This document shows positions 50,579 to 60,493 of a stretch of 64,000 nt of DNA, one piece after another. The notes below the pieces were generated by a model. The model was not told the DNA's origin. It worked only from the letters and a program-made list of their open reading frames with translations, and made no database searches. A program made the position numbers and the translations under genes. The stretch is from Terriglobales bacterium (lineage in GTDB: Bacteria; Acidobacteriota; Terriglobia; Terriglobales; Acidobacteriaceae): contig DASTZZ010000069.1 in assembly GCA_035764005.1 (NCBI GenBank), positions 62,001 to 126,000 on the forward strand, in the 5' to 3' direction. How positions within the stretch are numbered: the stretch's first letter is position 1; each line of letters begins with the position of its first letter.

Positions 50579-51075
50579 ATGCGTATGGTCCGACTTTCTA
50601 CAGTCCTTTTGGCGCTCCTGTGTTTTCCCCTGTCGAGCCTTGCGGAATGCGTAATGACGTCTCCATGTGCTTCGTACTTTTCGACGCCTGTGATCTTCGT
50701 CGGTAAGGTGTTCAGCGTCTCTGGACCGCATGGCGAAAACCCATTCGAGAATCATGTCGTTCTAGAACCTGGCCAGCCAATCTCTGTGAAGTTTGATGTT
50801 CTGAAGGCAATAAAAGGCATTGAGGCGCCCAAGGTGACGGTCCTCATGAGAACGGATCGTCAGAATGTTGTTATTCGTTTCAGCGCACAAAAATCTATCT
50901 GGTTTTTGCCCGACGACATGATGAAGAACTCGTCACGTCCGGATGCGATCCGAACAAGGTCGTTCAAAATCTGGAAAAAGACGGGGATGTACAGGTTCTG
51001 CTGTCCATGAAGCGAAAAGCCAACCCGGAAGCTCAGAAGCGGTTGTGCACTTCTGCCACTGCGAAGCCAGAGTAA
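50579..51075 (+). pseudogene. Secreted protein, frameshifted near residue 104
   Basis: The frame from ATG 50579 has a signal peptide (VRLSTVLLALLCFPLSSLA), a Cys-containing start (AECVMTSPCASY) and a beta-rich region (VIFVGKVFSVSG, VKFDVLKAIKG). As read, it ends at 51010. The alternative frame from 50894 continues KIYLVFARRHDEELVTSG and CDPNKVVQNLEKD to a TAA at 51073, a more natural continuation. Adding one A to the five-A run at 50889-50893 joins them. Either the gene is broken or a base is missing in the assembly. Function is unknown. Confidence 0.65.
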
Positions 51076-51152
51076 CTGGTATAACGCTGATCTTCCACCT
51101 CGGTGTTCGAGGCTTGATTTGCCGATTCGTTGCCTTATAGACTCCGGGAACA

Positions 51153-51572
51153 ATGAAACGAGCCGTGCGAAGTCGGCGCAAAGTGTTCGGCCAGCTCCTG
51201 GAGCATGCGCGCCGCCAGCCCCATCGAGAATGCTGTGGAATTTTGGCGGGGCAGAACCATGTAATCACGCGGGCGTTCCCCGCCAGGAACGTCGCGGTTG
51301 ATCCGGTGAGGAATTACGCGATTACGCATACGGACATCGTGCGCGTGATGGCGGAATGTCGCGAGCGCCGGCTCGAATTGCTCGGGATCTACCACTCCCA
51401 TCCGCACTGGCTGGACGCGAACGAGCCTTCGAAAAAAGACATCGAACTGGCCTACTATTCTGAAGCAATTCATTTCATCGTCACCCCTCGGCCATACGCA
51501 ACGACGCCGGTCCGGGCATTCTCAATCCAAGATGGGCGTGTGACGGAACTTGAAATTCAAGTACTACCCTGA
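51153..51572 (+). CDS. M67-family JAMM metallopeptidase
   Basis: A 139-residue JAB1/MPN/Mov34 domain. The catalytic Glu is in RECCGILAG (E at about 26), and the zinc motif is HSHPHWLDANEPSKKDIE (H-x-H-P-x8-S-x2-D), complete for a JAMM protease. Bacterial members remove C-terminal extensions from ThiS, MoaD or CysO-like sulfur carriers, releasing cysteine or an active carrier. No such carrier or E1-like gene is adjacent. Length is standard for this family. Confidence 0.92.
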   Translation: MKRAVRSRRKVFGQLLEHARRQPHRECCGILAGQNHVITRAFPARNVAVDPVRNYAITHTDIVRVMAECRERRLELLGIYHSHPHWLDANEPSKKDIELAYYSEAIHFIVTPRPYATTPVRAFSIQDGRVTELEIQVLP

Positions 51573-51655
51573 CAGGGAAGCACGACTGCTATCGAATTAG
51601 GGCGTCTCGTTGACGTTAACAGTCGATAGCCCTCAATGAGTGATATGGCGATTTA

Positions 51656-52168
51656 TCACGAGTCACCCGGCTCTTTCGGTTTCCGGATGAACTCAAGGTT
51701 GATGGCTTCCAGCCTCGCACGCACGTAATGCGATTCGATTAGCAGGTTCGCAATCGCGACCACAATCAGTCCGAACACGCAAGCGATGATGCCGTTCTTA
51801 ACAACATCGAATGGGAACGGGGCGACGCCGAACACTAGCATTAATCCTGCAACGATGAAGAAAGCCAGACGTGCTGCAAGCAGCGGTTTCGGGAATCCGT
51901 CAGGGAACCTCACGACCACGCTGACACGATTGATGGGAATCGCGTCCCCGCTGCGTTCAAATCGCGTGAGCAGCAACGACCTAGTGATTGCGTATCCGAT
52001 GCAAATCGCAAAAGCCGGAGCGAAGGTGCGCCATCCGTTAAGTCCAAAGACAAGCACACAGATTCCAAACACCATCAGCAACAGCCCAGCAAATGCTGTG
52101 TCCATTAACTTCAGGAGAAGCGGCGTCCCACGAGGGAAATCGTGCGTTCTGTGGCCAACACCGGGCAT
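51656..52168 (-). CDS. Four-helix membrane protein, unknown
   Basis: A 170-residue protein with about four hydrophobic segments (24-42, 46-64, 100-118, 124-142). The N-terminus has no clear signal. Sequence PVVVRFPDGFPKPLLAARL separates the two pairs. No recognised family. It is convergent with the JAMM peptidase gene. Confidence 0.6.
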   Translation of the reverse strand: MPGVGHRTHDFPRGTPLLLKLMDTAFAGLLLMVFGICVLVFGLNGWRTFAPAFAICIGYAITRSLLLTRFERSGDAIPINRVSVVVRFPDGFPKPLLAARLAFFIVAGLMLVFGVAPFPFDVVKNGIIACVFGLIVVAIANLLIESHYVRARLEAINLEFIRKPKEPGDS

Positions 52169-52267
52169 AACGGGAGTGTAGCCTTGAACTTGATTGGCGT
52201 GAACAGGCGATTACACTCAAAACGATATTCGCGCGAAGTGACGCAATAATGGGAAACGGAGACCGAC

Positions 52268-53104
52268 ATGAAGTCCGACGAGCCCAGCCGCATGGCTGTG
52301 ATGGTTGCTCGGCAGCGAGCGGCTCATCAGCTGCTTGATCATGGCGCGATTCTCGATGATCCGTACGCCGTTAGAATTCTAGGTGAACCCGAAGACAACA
52401 TAGTGCAAGCCGTCAGCAAGCACCCGTTGATGAGCATGGGACGGCTGTTCACTGCGGCGCGGAGCCGCATCGCGGAGGACGCCCTGTCAAAAGCCGTCGA
52501 GCGAGGCGTTCGTCAGGTCGTGATCCTCGGCGCGGGGCTCGATACTTTCGCGCTCCGCAATCCCCATGGCACTCGCATAAGCATCTTTGAAGTGGATCAT
52601 CCCGCCACGCAGGCATGGAAGCGCCAGCGGCTCGCGGAGGCTGAACTCGCGCCTCCGCCATGGCTGACCTTCGTGCCCAACGATTTCGAGCGGGATGATT
52701 TGCAGCAGAAGCTCAGCAGCGCCGGCTTTCAGCACACCTCCGCTGCGTTTTTCACCTGGCTCGGCGTCGTGCCGTATCTGACAAGGAATGCGATCGACGA
52801 CACGTTGGGGTACATAGCGTCGATCCCGAACTCGGAAGTGGTGTTCGACTACAGCGAGCCGCCTGAAGCCTGGACTGGTGACGTCAAGGCCCATGCGGCC
52901 GCTCGGATGGCGCAGCTTGAGAAGATCAACGAGCAGTGGGTCAGCGGCCTGACGCCAACTGACGTCGCTGCAATCCTCCGCTCGCACAGTTTCGTCGACA
53001 TGGAAGACATTAGTTTTCAGCAGATCGTGTCCAGATTCGGCCGCGACGTTCAAGGGCTCGCGTCGGGACAGATCGGCGTTCATGTCGTCCATGCGAAGCA
53101 TTAG
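52268..53104 (+). CDS. Class I SAM methyltransferase (LCMT-like)
   Basis: A 278-residue methyltransferase of the TIGR00027/leucine carboxyl methyltransferase-like type. The N-terminus MAVMVARQRAAHQLLDHGAILDDPYAVRI is the family entry helix; the SAM-binding loop is VVILGAGLDTFALR, then FEVDHPATQAWKRQRL and FFTWLGVVPYLTRNAI. Such enzymes act on small secondary metabolites or polyketides; the target is unknown. ATG 52268 has no strong ribosome site. It stands alone. Confidence 0.92.
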   Translation: MKSDEPSRMAVMVARQRAAHQLLDHGAILDDPYAVRILGEPEDNIVQAVSKHPLMSMGRLFTAARSRIAEDALSKAVERGVRQVVILGAGLDTFALRNPHGTRISIFEVDHPATQAWKRQRLAEAELAPPPWLTFVPNDFERDDLQQKLSSAGFQHTSAAFFTWLGVVPYLTRNAIDDTLGYIASIPNSEVVFDYSEPPEAWTGDVKAHAAARMAQLEKINEQWVSGLTPTDVAAILRSHSFVDMEDISFQQIVSRFGRDVQGLASGQIGVHVVHAKH

Positions 53105-53189
53105 CAACTCGCTAATTTTTCACAGGGCAAAAGGCGAGGTACTCAAAAATTAAATATGTCCCGAAACCTGCTTCCGCATAATTTATTCC

Positions 53190-53582
53190 ATGAGCATTCG
53201 CGCGTGCGTCGTTGTAATTCTCTGCTCGATGGGTATGGTTTCTGTTCATGCGAAACGAGTTCCGCCTAAACCAGTAGCACCTGTGATTGCCGATGGTATC
53301 CGATACTCGGCTGAGGGTGACGGCATTGATAGTTACGTTGTCGCAACAAACGACACGACTGGGAAGGTGTTATGGAGAAAAAAAGTGTTCCACACACGCG
53401 TACATTGGTGGCGCGGAGAAGAGGACAACCAGTGGTTATTTATCAGTGATTTGAAGCTTGCTGAACATTCCTTGCTCGTCAGAGATGAGAAAAATCGATG
53501 CTATTTGATCTCAGTGAGGACACGCCGAGTCGATAAACATCCTTGTGGTGACGGCTTCCCTCCCCAAACTCCACGAGACTGA
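53190..53582 (+). CDS. Secreted hypothetical protein
   Basis: A 130-residue protein with a signal peptide (about 1-23). The rest is beta-rich (GIRYSAEGDGIDSYVVATND, GKVLWRKKVFHTRVHWW) and includes a run resembling one blade of a PQQ-type propeller. It is too short for a full fold on its own. No family is recognised. The next feature is the tRNA-Gln. Confidence 0.6.
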   Translation: MSIRACVVVILCSMGMVSVHAKRVPPKPVAPVIADGIRYSAEGDGIDSYVVATNDTTGKVLWRKKVFHTRVHWWRGEEDNQWLFISDLKLAEHSLLVRDEKNRCYLISVRTRRVDKHPCGDGFPPQTPRD

Positions 53583-53725
53583 GCGGGCGTTCCAAGCATG
53601 GTGTAGCAGGATTCACCGCTCCACACGCTTACCCATTACGATTTGACCCTCAAAACCGCGCATCATAGAATCAGTTGAGTAACTCCGGATTGCGCGCCGT
53701 CCGGCGCCAGTCACCAACGCAAAAC

Positions 53726-53799
53726 TGCCCCCTCGTTCAACGGCAGGACAGCTGACTCTGGATCAGCATATCGGGGTTCGAATCCCTGGGGGGCAGCCA
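53726..53799 (+). tRNA. tRNA-Gln (anticodon CTG)
   Basis: A full cloverleaf: acceptor TGCCCCC/GGGGGCA, D-stem GTTC/GGAC, anticodon stem GCTGA/TCAGC around loop CTCTGGA with anticodon CTG, T-stem CGGGG/CCCTG with TTCGAAT, then discriminator G and encoded CCA. It reads glutamine codon CAG. Its 3' part is duplicated at 60494-60537, consistent with use as an integration site. Confidence 0.95.
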
Positions 53800-53983
53800 A
53801 TTCAAAATCAACGACTTACCTCAAAATCAAGCCCGCACGGAAGCACTTGCATCAAGTAGCGAAAAGTCCCGTAAAAACGCATTTCGGCTCGTAGCGCACG
53901 GCACACTTACGGCACACCTGTGAAGTTGGTGATGAATATTCATCTTTATGGACATCGGATAATACCGCGTCGGGACCACCCAA

Positions 53984-56186
53984 CTATTTTGCAAATGAAT
54001 ACGTGAACTTCACGGCGAAGCGGTGCTCCATAAGCTGCATTGGATTGGCTGCGGCCAACGAAGCGAAGCGCTGACCGGCGGTGTAGATGACGTAGAGATC
54101 ACTGTCCGGACGGTAGTTCCACCGCAGACGGATGTTCGCGCTTGCCGCCTGCGCGTTGGCTGTGTTCATCTGCAGCACCGTCGAGAGAAATAGGAACCGA
54201 GTGAAAGCGTAATTCGTCTGGGTGCTGCCAAACACGACTGAGAAATTTCCCTGCGGCAAACGGAATCGGTTCCACTGCTCGCTGAAGTCAAGCGACAGGT
54301 GCTCACTCGCGCGGTATGACCATCGCACGCGCGCTTCATTCAGATGTCCGTTGTAGTAGGTGCCGAAACGCTCGAACAGCCGCCAAGTGAATTTGCGGTC
54401 TTGCCGTGAGCCATACGTCAGTTGATGGCGAGCCCATCGGTACATGCCGATTGGGATCACGACATTCTTGTAAATGTTGAATGGCGTGGTAATCCGCTGA
54501 GCAATTACGTCGTAGATGTCGTTATCCGTGTAGGCGCCGTTGTTGAAGTTGGCACGATGTCCCTTGCCATTCCTGCGTTTGAAGGACTCCGGAAAGATCG
54601 GGGTCATGGGCAATAAATCCCTCGAACTGCAATTCGCGAATGCCTTTTAGCTTTGGGCGAGGCTTCAGCGTCAGGTCAGCGAAGTCGCACATGCAGTTGT
54701 TGCGCTCGATAAAGCCCACTTCGGGATTAAAGTTTTGTCCGATGCGGCGGCGCTCGGCTGTGAAATCCAGGAAATCCGTGCGATAGCTCACCGAGGCACC
54801 AGCATCGTTTTGTCCGCCACTCAATTCTGGCGAGCGCGTCAGAACTCCGAAGCCGGTCAGCACAAGGTCTTTGTGAACGACGAAGCGCGCGTCCAAGCCA
54901 CCTGTCTGGTTGTACGAATCAGTCGGACTGCCGGAACGCTTATCCACATACATTGCGCCGACATACGACTCGCCGAAGAGCGAGCGCTTGACGCGAGCGA
55001 CACCGTAATTCGCTTCCGGATTTGGTCCTTCGGCCCGCGTACTGATGTCCATCAAACCAACATCGAATCCACCCAGTGTGCCGGCGATTTTTCCGCCTCC
55101 ATTGACCGGGACCTCCTGCCCTGTGACCGGATCAATACCGATCTGACGACTAAAGAAGAGCAGGTCGCTTTCGCCACCCATTGGAAAGGCAAAGATTCCT
55201 GCGTTCTCTAAGAAGAACTGTCGCTTCTCCGGAAAAAAGAGTTTGTAGGGCGTGAGATTGAACTGAACGATGTCAACGTCTGCGTCAGCAAAATCGGTAT
55301 TCGCGGTGAGGTTGGCAACCAGATTAGAGCGAATGCCGATCTTCGCATCGACACCTCCCGTGTGCTGTATTGAAGTCCCTGGCTCTAATCCGCTGCCAGC
55401 CGCCGCAATCGGGAGATGGCGAAATCCGCCAAGCAAATAGGGCTTAATAACAAGGAGACGGCCACTGCTGATATCAGTGATGCCCTGGAGCACTCCCGCC
55501 TGGCTGACTTTAGTGACGCCGAAGGCGCGCCGCCATCCCGACCAGAGGTCTTCCTCATTTTTCCAGCGAATGAAGCGCTTGAAATTGAGACCCCACACCA
55601 CGTCTTGGGAAGAGATGAAGTTGAGTGTCGAAAACGGTATCTCGACTGTCGCTGTCCAGCCGGATTGTGTTCGTTGTGCTGCTGACACCCAAACGCCATC
55701 CCAGCCCGGATCAAAGTCGGTGTCCCCGCCTCCTTGCTCTTCCGTGATCAAACCGTCGCGTTGTGTGCCCAGAGGATTGATCTCGAAAACGTAAGCATTT
55801 CGACGGTCGTGACGTGAATCGACCACGATCTCAAAATAGTCATCAAAGTCCTGGCTGACGTCCCGACGAAGTTCGCTGGCGGTGACGTGCTGTCCCTCGG
55901 GTTCGAAGCACGTTATGCCGAAGTAGACGGATCGCTTCGTGTAAAGAACTCGGACTTCCGTACGTTCCGTTGCGGGTTCTCCCTCGTTTGGCTCTCGTTG
56001 TCGAAAATCCGTAATCGGTTTTGCCGTGAGCCACAGCGGATCATTAAGGGAGCCATCGAGCTTGGGAGGACTGTCCACCCGCGCTGCATAGGCGACCCGA
56101 GCGAGCGGGAGTTCTTGCGCGAGAGAGGGCGCGCACAACCAAAGCGCCACGAAGCTAATTATCAGTTGTATTGAGCGTGTCCACAT
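53984..56186 (-). pseudogene. DUF5916-type outer-membrane protein, frameshifted
   Basis: The N-terminal frame (54522-56186) has a signal peptide (TRSIQLIISFVALWLCAPSLA), a CBM9-like domain (LDGSLNDPLW, VYFGITCFEPEGQ, VDSRHDRRNAYVFEINPLG) and the start of a DUF5916 beta-barrel with LTPYKLFFPEKRQFFLENAG. It ends after a switch at the GGG run 54562-54564; the second frame (53984-54613) continues HRANFNNGAYTDND to a C-terminal FTYSFAK, whose final aromatic-type ending suits an outer-membrane barrel. Removing one G gives one product of about 733 residues. ATG 56186 was chosen for the signal peptide. Confidence 0.82.
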
Positions 56187-56371
56187 CCGTATCGGAATGG
56201 AACATCTTAACTTCACGCGTTGGGCACATTGCACACCGTGCAGACGGTCATCTTTGCAAAGGGCCGGCCAGCTTGGGTGGATCTCCCAAAAACGAAATGC
56301 CCTGAATCGGCAGGGCTGAAACGGCTCACCCATTTTGCAGTCGTACTGTTACATCTATAGCATATTGGGGA

Positions 56372-57319
56372 ATGCCAGTAGCACCGAAGGCAATGGCGCA
56401 GACGCCGCAACAAGCCACCACTGCCGATGCTCCATGGCTGCTTCTGATGTTCAGTCTGCCCGCAAATCAAGCCAGCCGGCGCGTTGAGGTTTGGCGAAAA
56501 CTAAAGCAGTACGGCGTGTTGCCTCTTCCCAGCTCCGGGTATTTGTTGCCGAATACAGCGGCGAATCACGAACACTTCGAATGGCTTGCTACGACGATTC
56601 GCAAGTACAAGGGCCAGGCATCAGTCGTAAAAGTCAATGAGATCAACGATCAGCCATCGGCACAATTGCGCCAGATGTTCATCGAAGCGAGGTCTCGCGA
56701 CTACGAGCAACTCATGCGAGAGCTGAGGAAGAAAAGCTCAAAACAAACCTCCGGCGAGCTGTCGCGGCTGCGTCGCCGCTTTCAGCAGATTGTCGCAATC
56801 GACTTCTTCAACAGCCCGATGCGTAGCCGCGTGGAGAGCTTACTTAACACCGCAGATGGACTTGCAACAGGCACTTCGGCCACTTCCGCCAAGAAGCGCA
56901 AGGAATTTCTCAACCGAACGTGGCTGACACGAACGCGACCCGGCATCGACCGTGTCTCATCAGCTTGGCTGATTCGCAAATTCATTGATGCGAACGCTCG
57001 ATTCGCCTTCGCTGACGATCCACGCAAATTCCCCGATGCTGTTCCTTTCGACATGTTTCATGCCGGTGGCTTCGGCCATCGCGGTGACGATTGCACGTTT
57101 GAGACGTTGCGCAAGGAATTCGTTATCCGAGATCCCAAGGTGGCTGTGATTGCGCAGATCATCCACGACGCTGATTTGGAAGACGAGAAGTATGGTCGCT
57201 CAGAAGGGACCGGCTTGGACCGCGTGCTGATCGGATGGGCGCATGAAGGCACAGCGGACGAAGAACTGCTACGCCGAGGAATGGAAATGATTGAGGGTTT
57301 GTATCAGTCGCTCACGTGA
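56372..57319 (+). CDS. chrB: Chromate resistance protein ChrB
   Basis: A 315-residue protein with the two ChrB parts. The N-terminal region (about 20-150, PWLLLMFSLPANQASRRVEVWRKLKQYGVLPL) matches ChrB-N, a winged-helix-like regulatory domain; the C-terminal domain (about 183-315, TRPGIDRVSSAWLIRKFIDANARFAF, then FGHRGDDCTFETL and HDADLEDEKYGR) is the ChrB-C type. ChrB usually activates or assists chrA, the chromate efflux pump, in response to chromate; no chrA is present. Its place in the tRNA-bounded island fits horizontal spread of metal resistance. Confidence 0.92.
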   Translation: MPVAPKAMAQTPQQATTADAPWLLLMFSLPANQASRRVEVWRKLKQYGVLPLPSSGYLLPNTAANHEHFEWLATTIRKYKGQASVVKVNEINDQPSAQLRQMFIEARSRDYEQLMRELRKKSSKQTSGELSRLRRRFQQIVAIDFFNSPMRSRVESLLNTADGLATGTSATSAKKRKEFLNRTWLTRTRPGIDRVSSAWLIRKFIDANARFAFADDPRKFPDAVPFDMFHAGGFGHRGDDCTFETLRKEFVIRDPKVAVIAQIIHDADLEDEKYGRSEGTGLDRVLIGWAHEGTADEELLRRGMEMIEGLYQSLT

Positions 57320-57381
57320 TTACCACAGCCGAACGACTAGGTTCCAACAACTTCGATGGAATTCACGAAAGGAGAATCGTT

Positions 57382-58278
57382 ATGAAGTCGGTATTGTTTT
57401 TAATGACATTGCTGGTGGCGCTCATTCCTGCTTGTGCCCAGCAGCCGAACCCCACTTCGGCCGAGTGGAAGCCAGTGGAAGACGCGCTCGGGCGCAAAGG
57501 CTCGATGCAGCCCGGCGATGTTTTCAAATTCAGTATGCCGCGCTCTGATCTAAAGGTCGCGGTAGCGGGAACCCCGATCAAGGCCGGACTTGCCCTGGGC
57601 TCTTGGCTTGCATTCAAGAAAACAGGCAACGAAGCAATCGTGATGGGCGATCTTGTTCTGACCGAATCAGAAGTCGAGCCGGTGATGATGAAGCTGCAAC
57701 AAGAAGGCATTGAGGAGACCGCGCTTCACAATCACCTGCTGCACGAAAACCCTCGTGTGATGTACATGCACGTCTCTGCACATGGCGATCCTGCCAAGCT
57801 TGCGTCCGAATTGAAAGAAGCTTTGGAATTGACCAAAACACCTGCCGCAGCTCCCGCGCCGGCCTCGGCGCAACATAGTCTTGGAATCGATACAGCACAG
57901 ATTGAGAAAACACTCGGATTTCAAGGCAAGAACAGCAACGGTATCTATCAGTTCTCGATCCCGAGGGGTGAAGCCATTCATGACATGGATACTGAAATTC
58001 CGCCGTCGATGGGAACGGCAACTTCGATCAATTTCCAACCGACCGGCAACGGACGTGCAGCCATCACCGGCGATTTTGTGCTGATCGGAACTGAGGTGAA
58101 TCCAGTGATTCGTGCATTGCGCGACAACGGAATCCAGGTGACTGCACTGCACAGCCACATGCTGACCGAAGATCCGCGCCTGTTCTTCATGCACTTCTGG
58201 GCGAACGACAACGCGGGGAAACTGGCGAAGGGACTTAGAGCCGCGCTCGACACAATGAACGTCAAGAAAAGCCAGTGA
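57382..58278 (+). CDS. Secreted DUF1259 protein (LppY/LpqO-like)
   Basis: A 298-residue protein. A signal peptide covers about 1-19 (VLFLMTLLVALIPACA), then two DUF1259 repeats: WKPVEDALGRKGSMQPGDVF to about residue 150 and IEKTLGFQGKNSNGIYQFSI to the end. Each repeat ends in a His-rich segment (ALHNHLLHENPRVMYMHV and ALHSHMLTEDPRLFFMHF), which might bind metal. ATG 57382 has AAAGGAG 7 bases before it. It follows chrB by 62 bases on the same strand. Function is not established. Confidence 0.88.
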   Translation: MKSVLFLMTLLVALIPACAQQPNPTSAEWKPVEDALGRKGSMQPGDVFKFSMPRSDLKVAVAGTPIKAGLALGSWLAFKKTGNEAIVMGDLVLTESEVEPVMMKLQQEGIEETALHNHLLHENPRVMYMHVSAHGDPAKLASELKEALELTKTPAAAPAPASAQHSLGIDTAQIEKTLGFQGKNSNGIYQFSIPRGEAIHDMDTEIPPSMGTATSINFQPTGNGRAAITGDFVLIGTEVNPVIRALRDNGIQVTALHSHMLTEDPRLFFMHFWANDNAGKLAKGLRAALDTMNVKKSQ

Positions 58279-58345
58279 AACATGTCGGACGCATTGCGAT
58301 TTGTTGCGGCGCTCATACTGCCGCTCCGGAAAGGGACGATGGCAA

Positions 58346-59344
58346 ATGTTCCGTCGTTATTTGACTGCCATTCTGATGCTTGCTGTCGGATTATCTGCGC
58401 AGACGCTCAGGCAAGTTGCAAACATTGATCTGCCGGGACCGAAGGGACAACGTTTCGACTATCTCACGATGGATGATGAGGACCACTATTTGTTATCCGC
58501 GCACCTTGGGCCTGGCCTTCTGTACATCATCGATGTCCGCACAAACAAGCTTGTAAAAGCGATTCCCGGCCTGCCTGGCATCACCGGCCTGGAATTCGTT
58601 CCCGAGCTTCGCAAGGTCTACACGTCGGATTGGGGCGAGGAAAAAATCGCCGTCGTTAACCTGCGCACGATGACCGTGACGAAACGGCTGCCGACAGCGG
58701 CAAAGCCGAACGGAAGCACGTATGCCGCTCCGTTTCACAAAATGTACGTTTCCGACACGTTGGGAAAGGCAGTTGCGGTCGTCGACGTTCAGAAGGACGA
58801 AATCGTGAAGACGATCAAATTCGACAGCGAGACCGGAATGCCGCAGTACGATTCCATAGCTCGCAAAGTCTACGTGAATCTGCGCACCACAAACCAAGTG
58901 GCCGAAATTGATCCTGCCAGCGATTCCGTATTGGGAAAGTATCCAGTCGAGGGGTGCCGCTACAATCACGGAATGGCGGTTGATTCGGACCACCATCGTG
59001 GCTTTCTTCTTTGTGGCGGGACCAGATCAATGACTGTTTTCGCCCTCGACACGCACAAAGCGATTGCGCATATCCCGATTCCAGCCGGTGCTGACGTTGT
59101 GAAATTCGACCCAGGACTAGGCCGCATCTATGCTGCCTGTGCCAGCGGATTTATTTCGGTCATTCAGGAGCAAGACGCAGATCATTACAAGAAGCTCGAA
59201 GATTTTCCGGTTCAGAAGCTCGTGCACAGCCTCGCAGTTGATAACGCGACGCATCTCGTTTATGCGCCCGAGCAACAGGAAAATGGTCGGCCGGTGGCAC
59301 GAATGATTGTCTACGAGGCGATTGAGGGAGCACCGAAGCAATGA
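58346..59344 (+). CDS. Secreted YncE-like beta-propeller protein
   Basis: A 332-residue protein with a signal peptide (about 5-20) and a seven-bladed-type propeller: repeats such as LLYIIDVRTNKLVKAIPGLPG, KIAVVNLRTMTVTKRLP, AVAVVDVQKDEIVKTIKF and SMTVFALDTHKAIAHIPIP. There is no catalytic motif. Such proteins are periplasmic or surface-binding, often with metal or alcohol-dehydrogenase partners. It overlaps the next, similar gene by four bases (ATGA). Confidence 0.88.
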   Translation: MFRRYLTAILMLAVGLSAQTLRQVANIDLPGPKGQRFDYLTMDDEDHYLLSAHLGPGLLYIIDVRTNKLVKAIPGLPGITGLEFVPELRKVYTSDWGEEKIAVVNLRTMTVTKRLPTAAKPNGSTYAAPFHKMYVSDTLGKAVAVVDVQKDEIVKTIKFDSETGMPQYDSIARKVYVNLRTTNQVAEIDPASDSVLGKYPVEGCRYNHGMAVDSDHHRGFLLCGGTRSMTVFALDTHKAIAHIPIPAGADVVKFDPGLGRIYAACASGFISVIQEQDADHYKKLEDFPVQKLVHSLAVDNATHLVYAPEQQENGRPVARMIVYEAIEGAPKQ

Positions 59345-60333
59345 CGATTTCGAAAATTGTACTCCGGACACTAGCCATTGTTTTAATCTCTGCAGTTTTG
59401 GCGTTCGCCCAAACGGCACAACCATTGCAGTTGGAAAAGACGATTGAGCTGCCGGATGTGCAAGGGCGGATTGATCACATGTCGATTGACGTTAAAGGCG
59501 AGCGACTGTTCGTCTCAGCGCTTGGGAACAACACAGTCGAAGTCATCGATGTCAAAGCAGGCAAACGCATCAATACAATCCGTGGTTTGCAGGAGCCTCA
59601 GGGAGCTTTGTATGTGCCCGGAGTGGATCGGTTATACGTCGCCAATGATAAAGACGGCACGGTAAGAATTTTTGACGGAACATCATTGAAGCCTCTGAAG
59701 ACGCTGGAATACGGAGACGACGCTGACAATCTCCGGTACGACTCGGCGAAGCAACACATTTATGTTGGCTTTGGCAGCGGTGGCCTGGGTGAATTCGATA
59801 CCAATGGCCAAAAGGTCTCTGAAACCAAACTCGATGCGCATCCAGAATCATTTCAGCTTGAGAAGAACCGGTCTCGGATATATGTGAACCTGCCGAAATC
59901 TTTCAAAATCGTTGTCGTTGACCGCGATAAGCACACTATAGAAGCAACATGGCGAACAGGCGGACCGCAGGCCAATTACCCGATGGCACTAGACGAAGCA
60001 GCCCATCGGCTGTTTGTCGTCACACGTTTTCCCGCACGCCTGCTGGTGTTCAATACCGAAACGGGAAAAGTGATTCACAGCCTTCCCGCTGTTGGCGATT
60101 GCGATGATGTCTTTTATGACCAGGCGCGCAACCGGATTTACGCCAGCGGCGGCGAGGGCGCCATTTCGGTTTTCGAACAACAGAGTCCCGATCAGTACAA
60201 AGAACTCGCTCGCATTCCCACCGTGAAGGGAGCACGAACGAGCTTCTTCTCTCCGAAATTGGGGCGCCTGTATCTAGCAGTGAGGCGTCAGGGGTCGCAG
60301 CCTGCCGGCATTCAGGTCTTCGAGCCGCGGTAA
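59341..60333 (+). CDS. Secreted YncE-like beta-propeller protein
   Basis: A 330-residue paralogue of the previous gene. A signal peptide lies at about 7-24 (LRTLAIVLISAVLAFA). Blades include NTVEVIDVKAGKRINTIRG, GTVRIFDGTSLKPLKTLEYG, GGLGEFDTNGQKVSETKLDA and AISVFEQQSPDQYKELARIP. The two propellers probably arose by duplication and may work as a pair with the DUF1259 protein upstream. Function is unknown. Its stop lies 43 bases before a tRNA-like fragment. Confidence 0.88.
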   Translation: MTISKIVLRTLAIVLISAVLAFAQTAQPLQLEKTIELPDVQGRIDHMSIDVKGERLFVSALGNNTVEVIDVKAGKRINTIRGLQEPQGALYVPGVDRLYVANDKDGTVRIFDGTSLKPLKTLEYGDDADNLRYDSAKQHIYVGFGSGGLGEFDTNGQKVSETKLDAHPESFQLEKNRSRIYVNLPKSFKIVVVDRDKHTIEATWRTGGPQANYPMALDEAAHRLFVVTRFPARLLVFNTETGKVIHSLPAVGDCDDVFYDQARNRIYASGGEGAISVFEQQSPDQYKELARIPTVKGARTSFFSPKLGRLYLAVRRQGSQPAGIQVFEPR

Positions 60334-60375
60334 TTCACCGATCTCGCTCCGCCGAATGAGCCTTGATCTGCGGGT

Positions 60376-60427
60376 CTGGTGAGCGAGCTGGGATTCGAAG
60401 GCAGAATCCTGCTGATTCCGAGTCAAC
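60376..60427 (-). other. Degenerate tRNA-like 3' fragment
   Basis: On the minus strand, GTTGA-CTCGGAA-TCAGC makes an anticodon arm with a CGG anticodon (proline type), followed by a T-arm-like CTGCCTTCGAATCCCAG with two mismatched pairs and a closing ACCA. No 5' half is present, so it is not a working tRNA. It could be an old integration scar. Confidence 0.4.
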
Positions 60428-60493
60428 ACGTCCGGGCTGACGACACTGGCAGGTGATTAAATTCAGGGACCGGTACGCTCCTGATGCTGCGTA

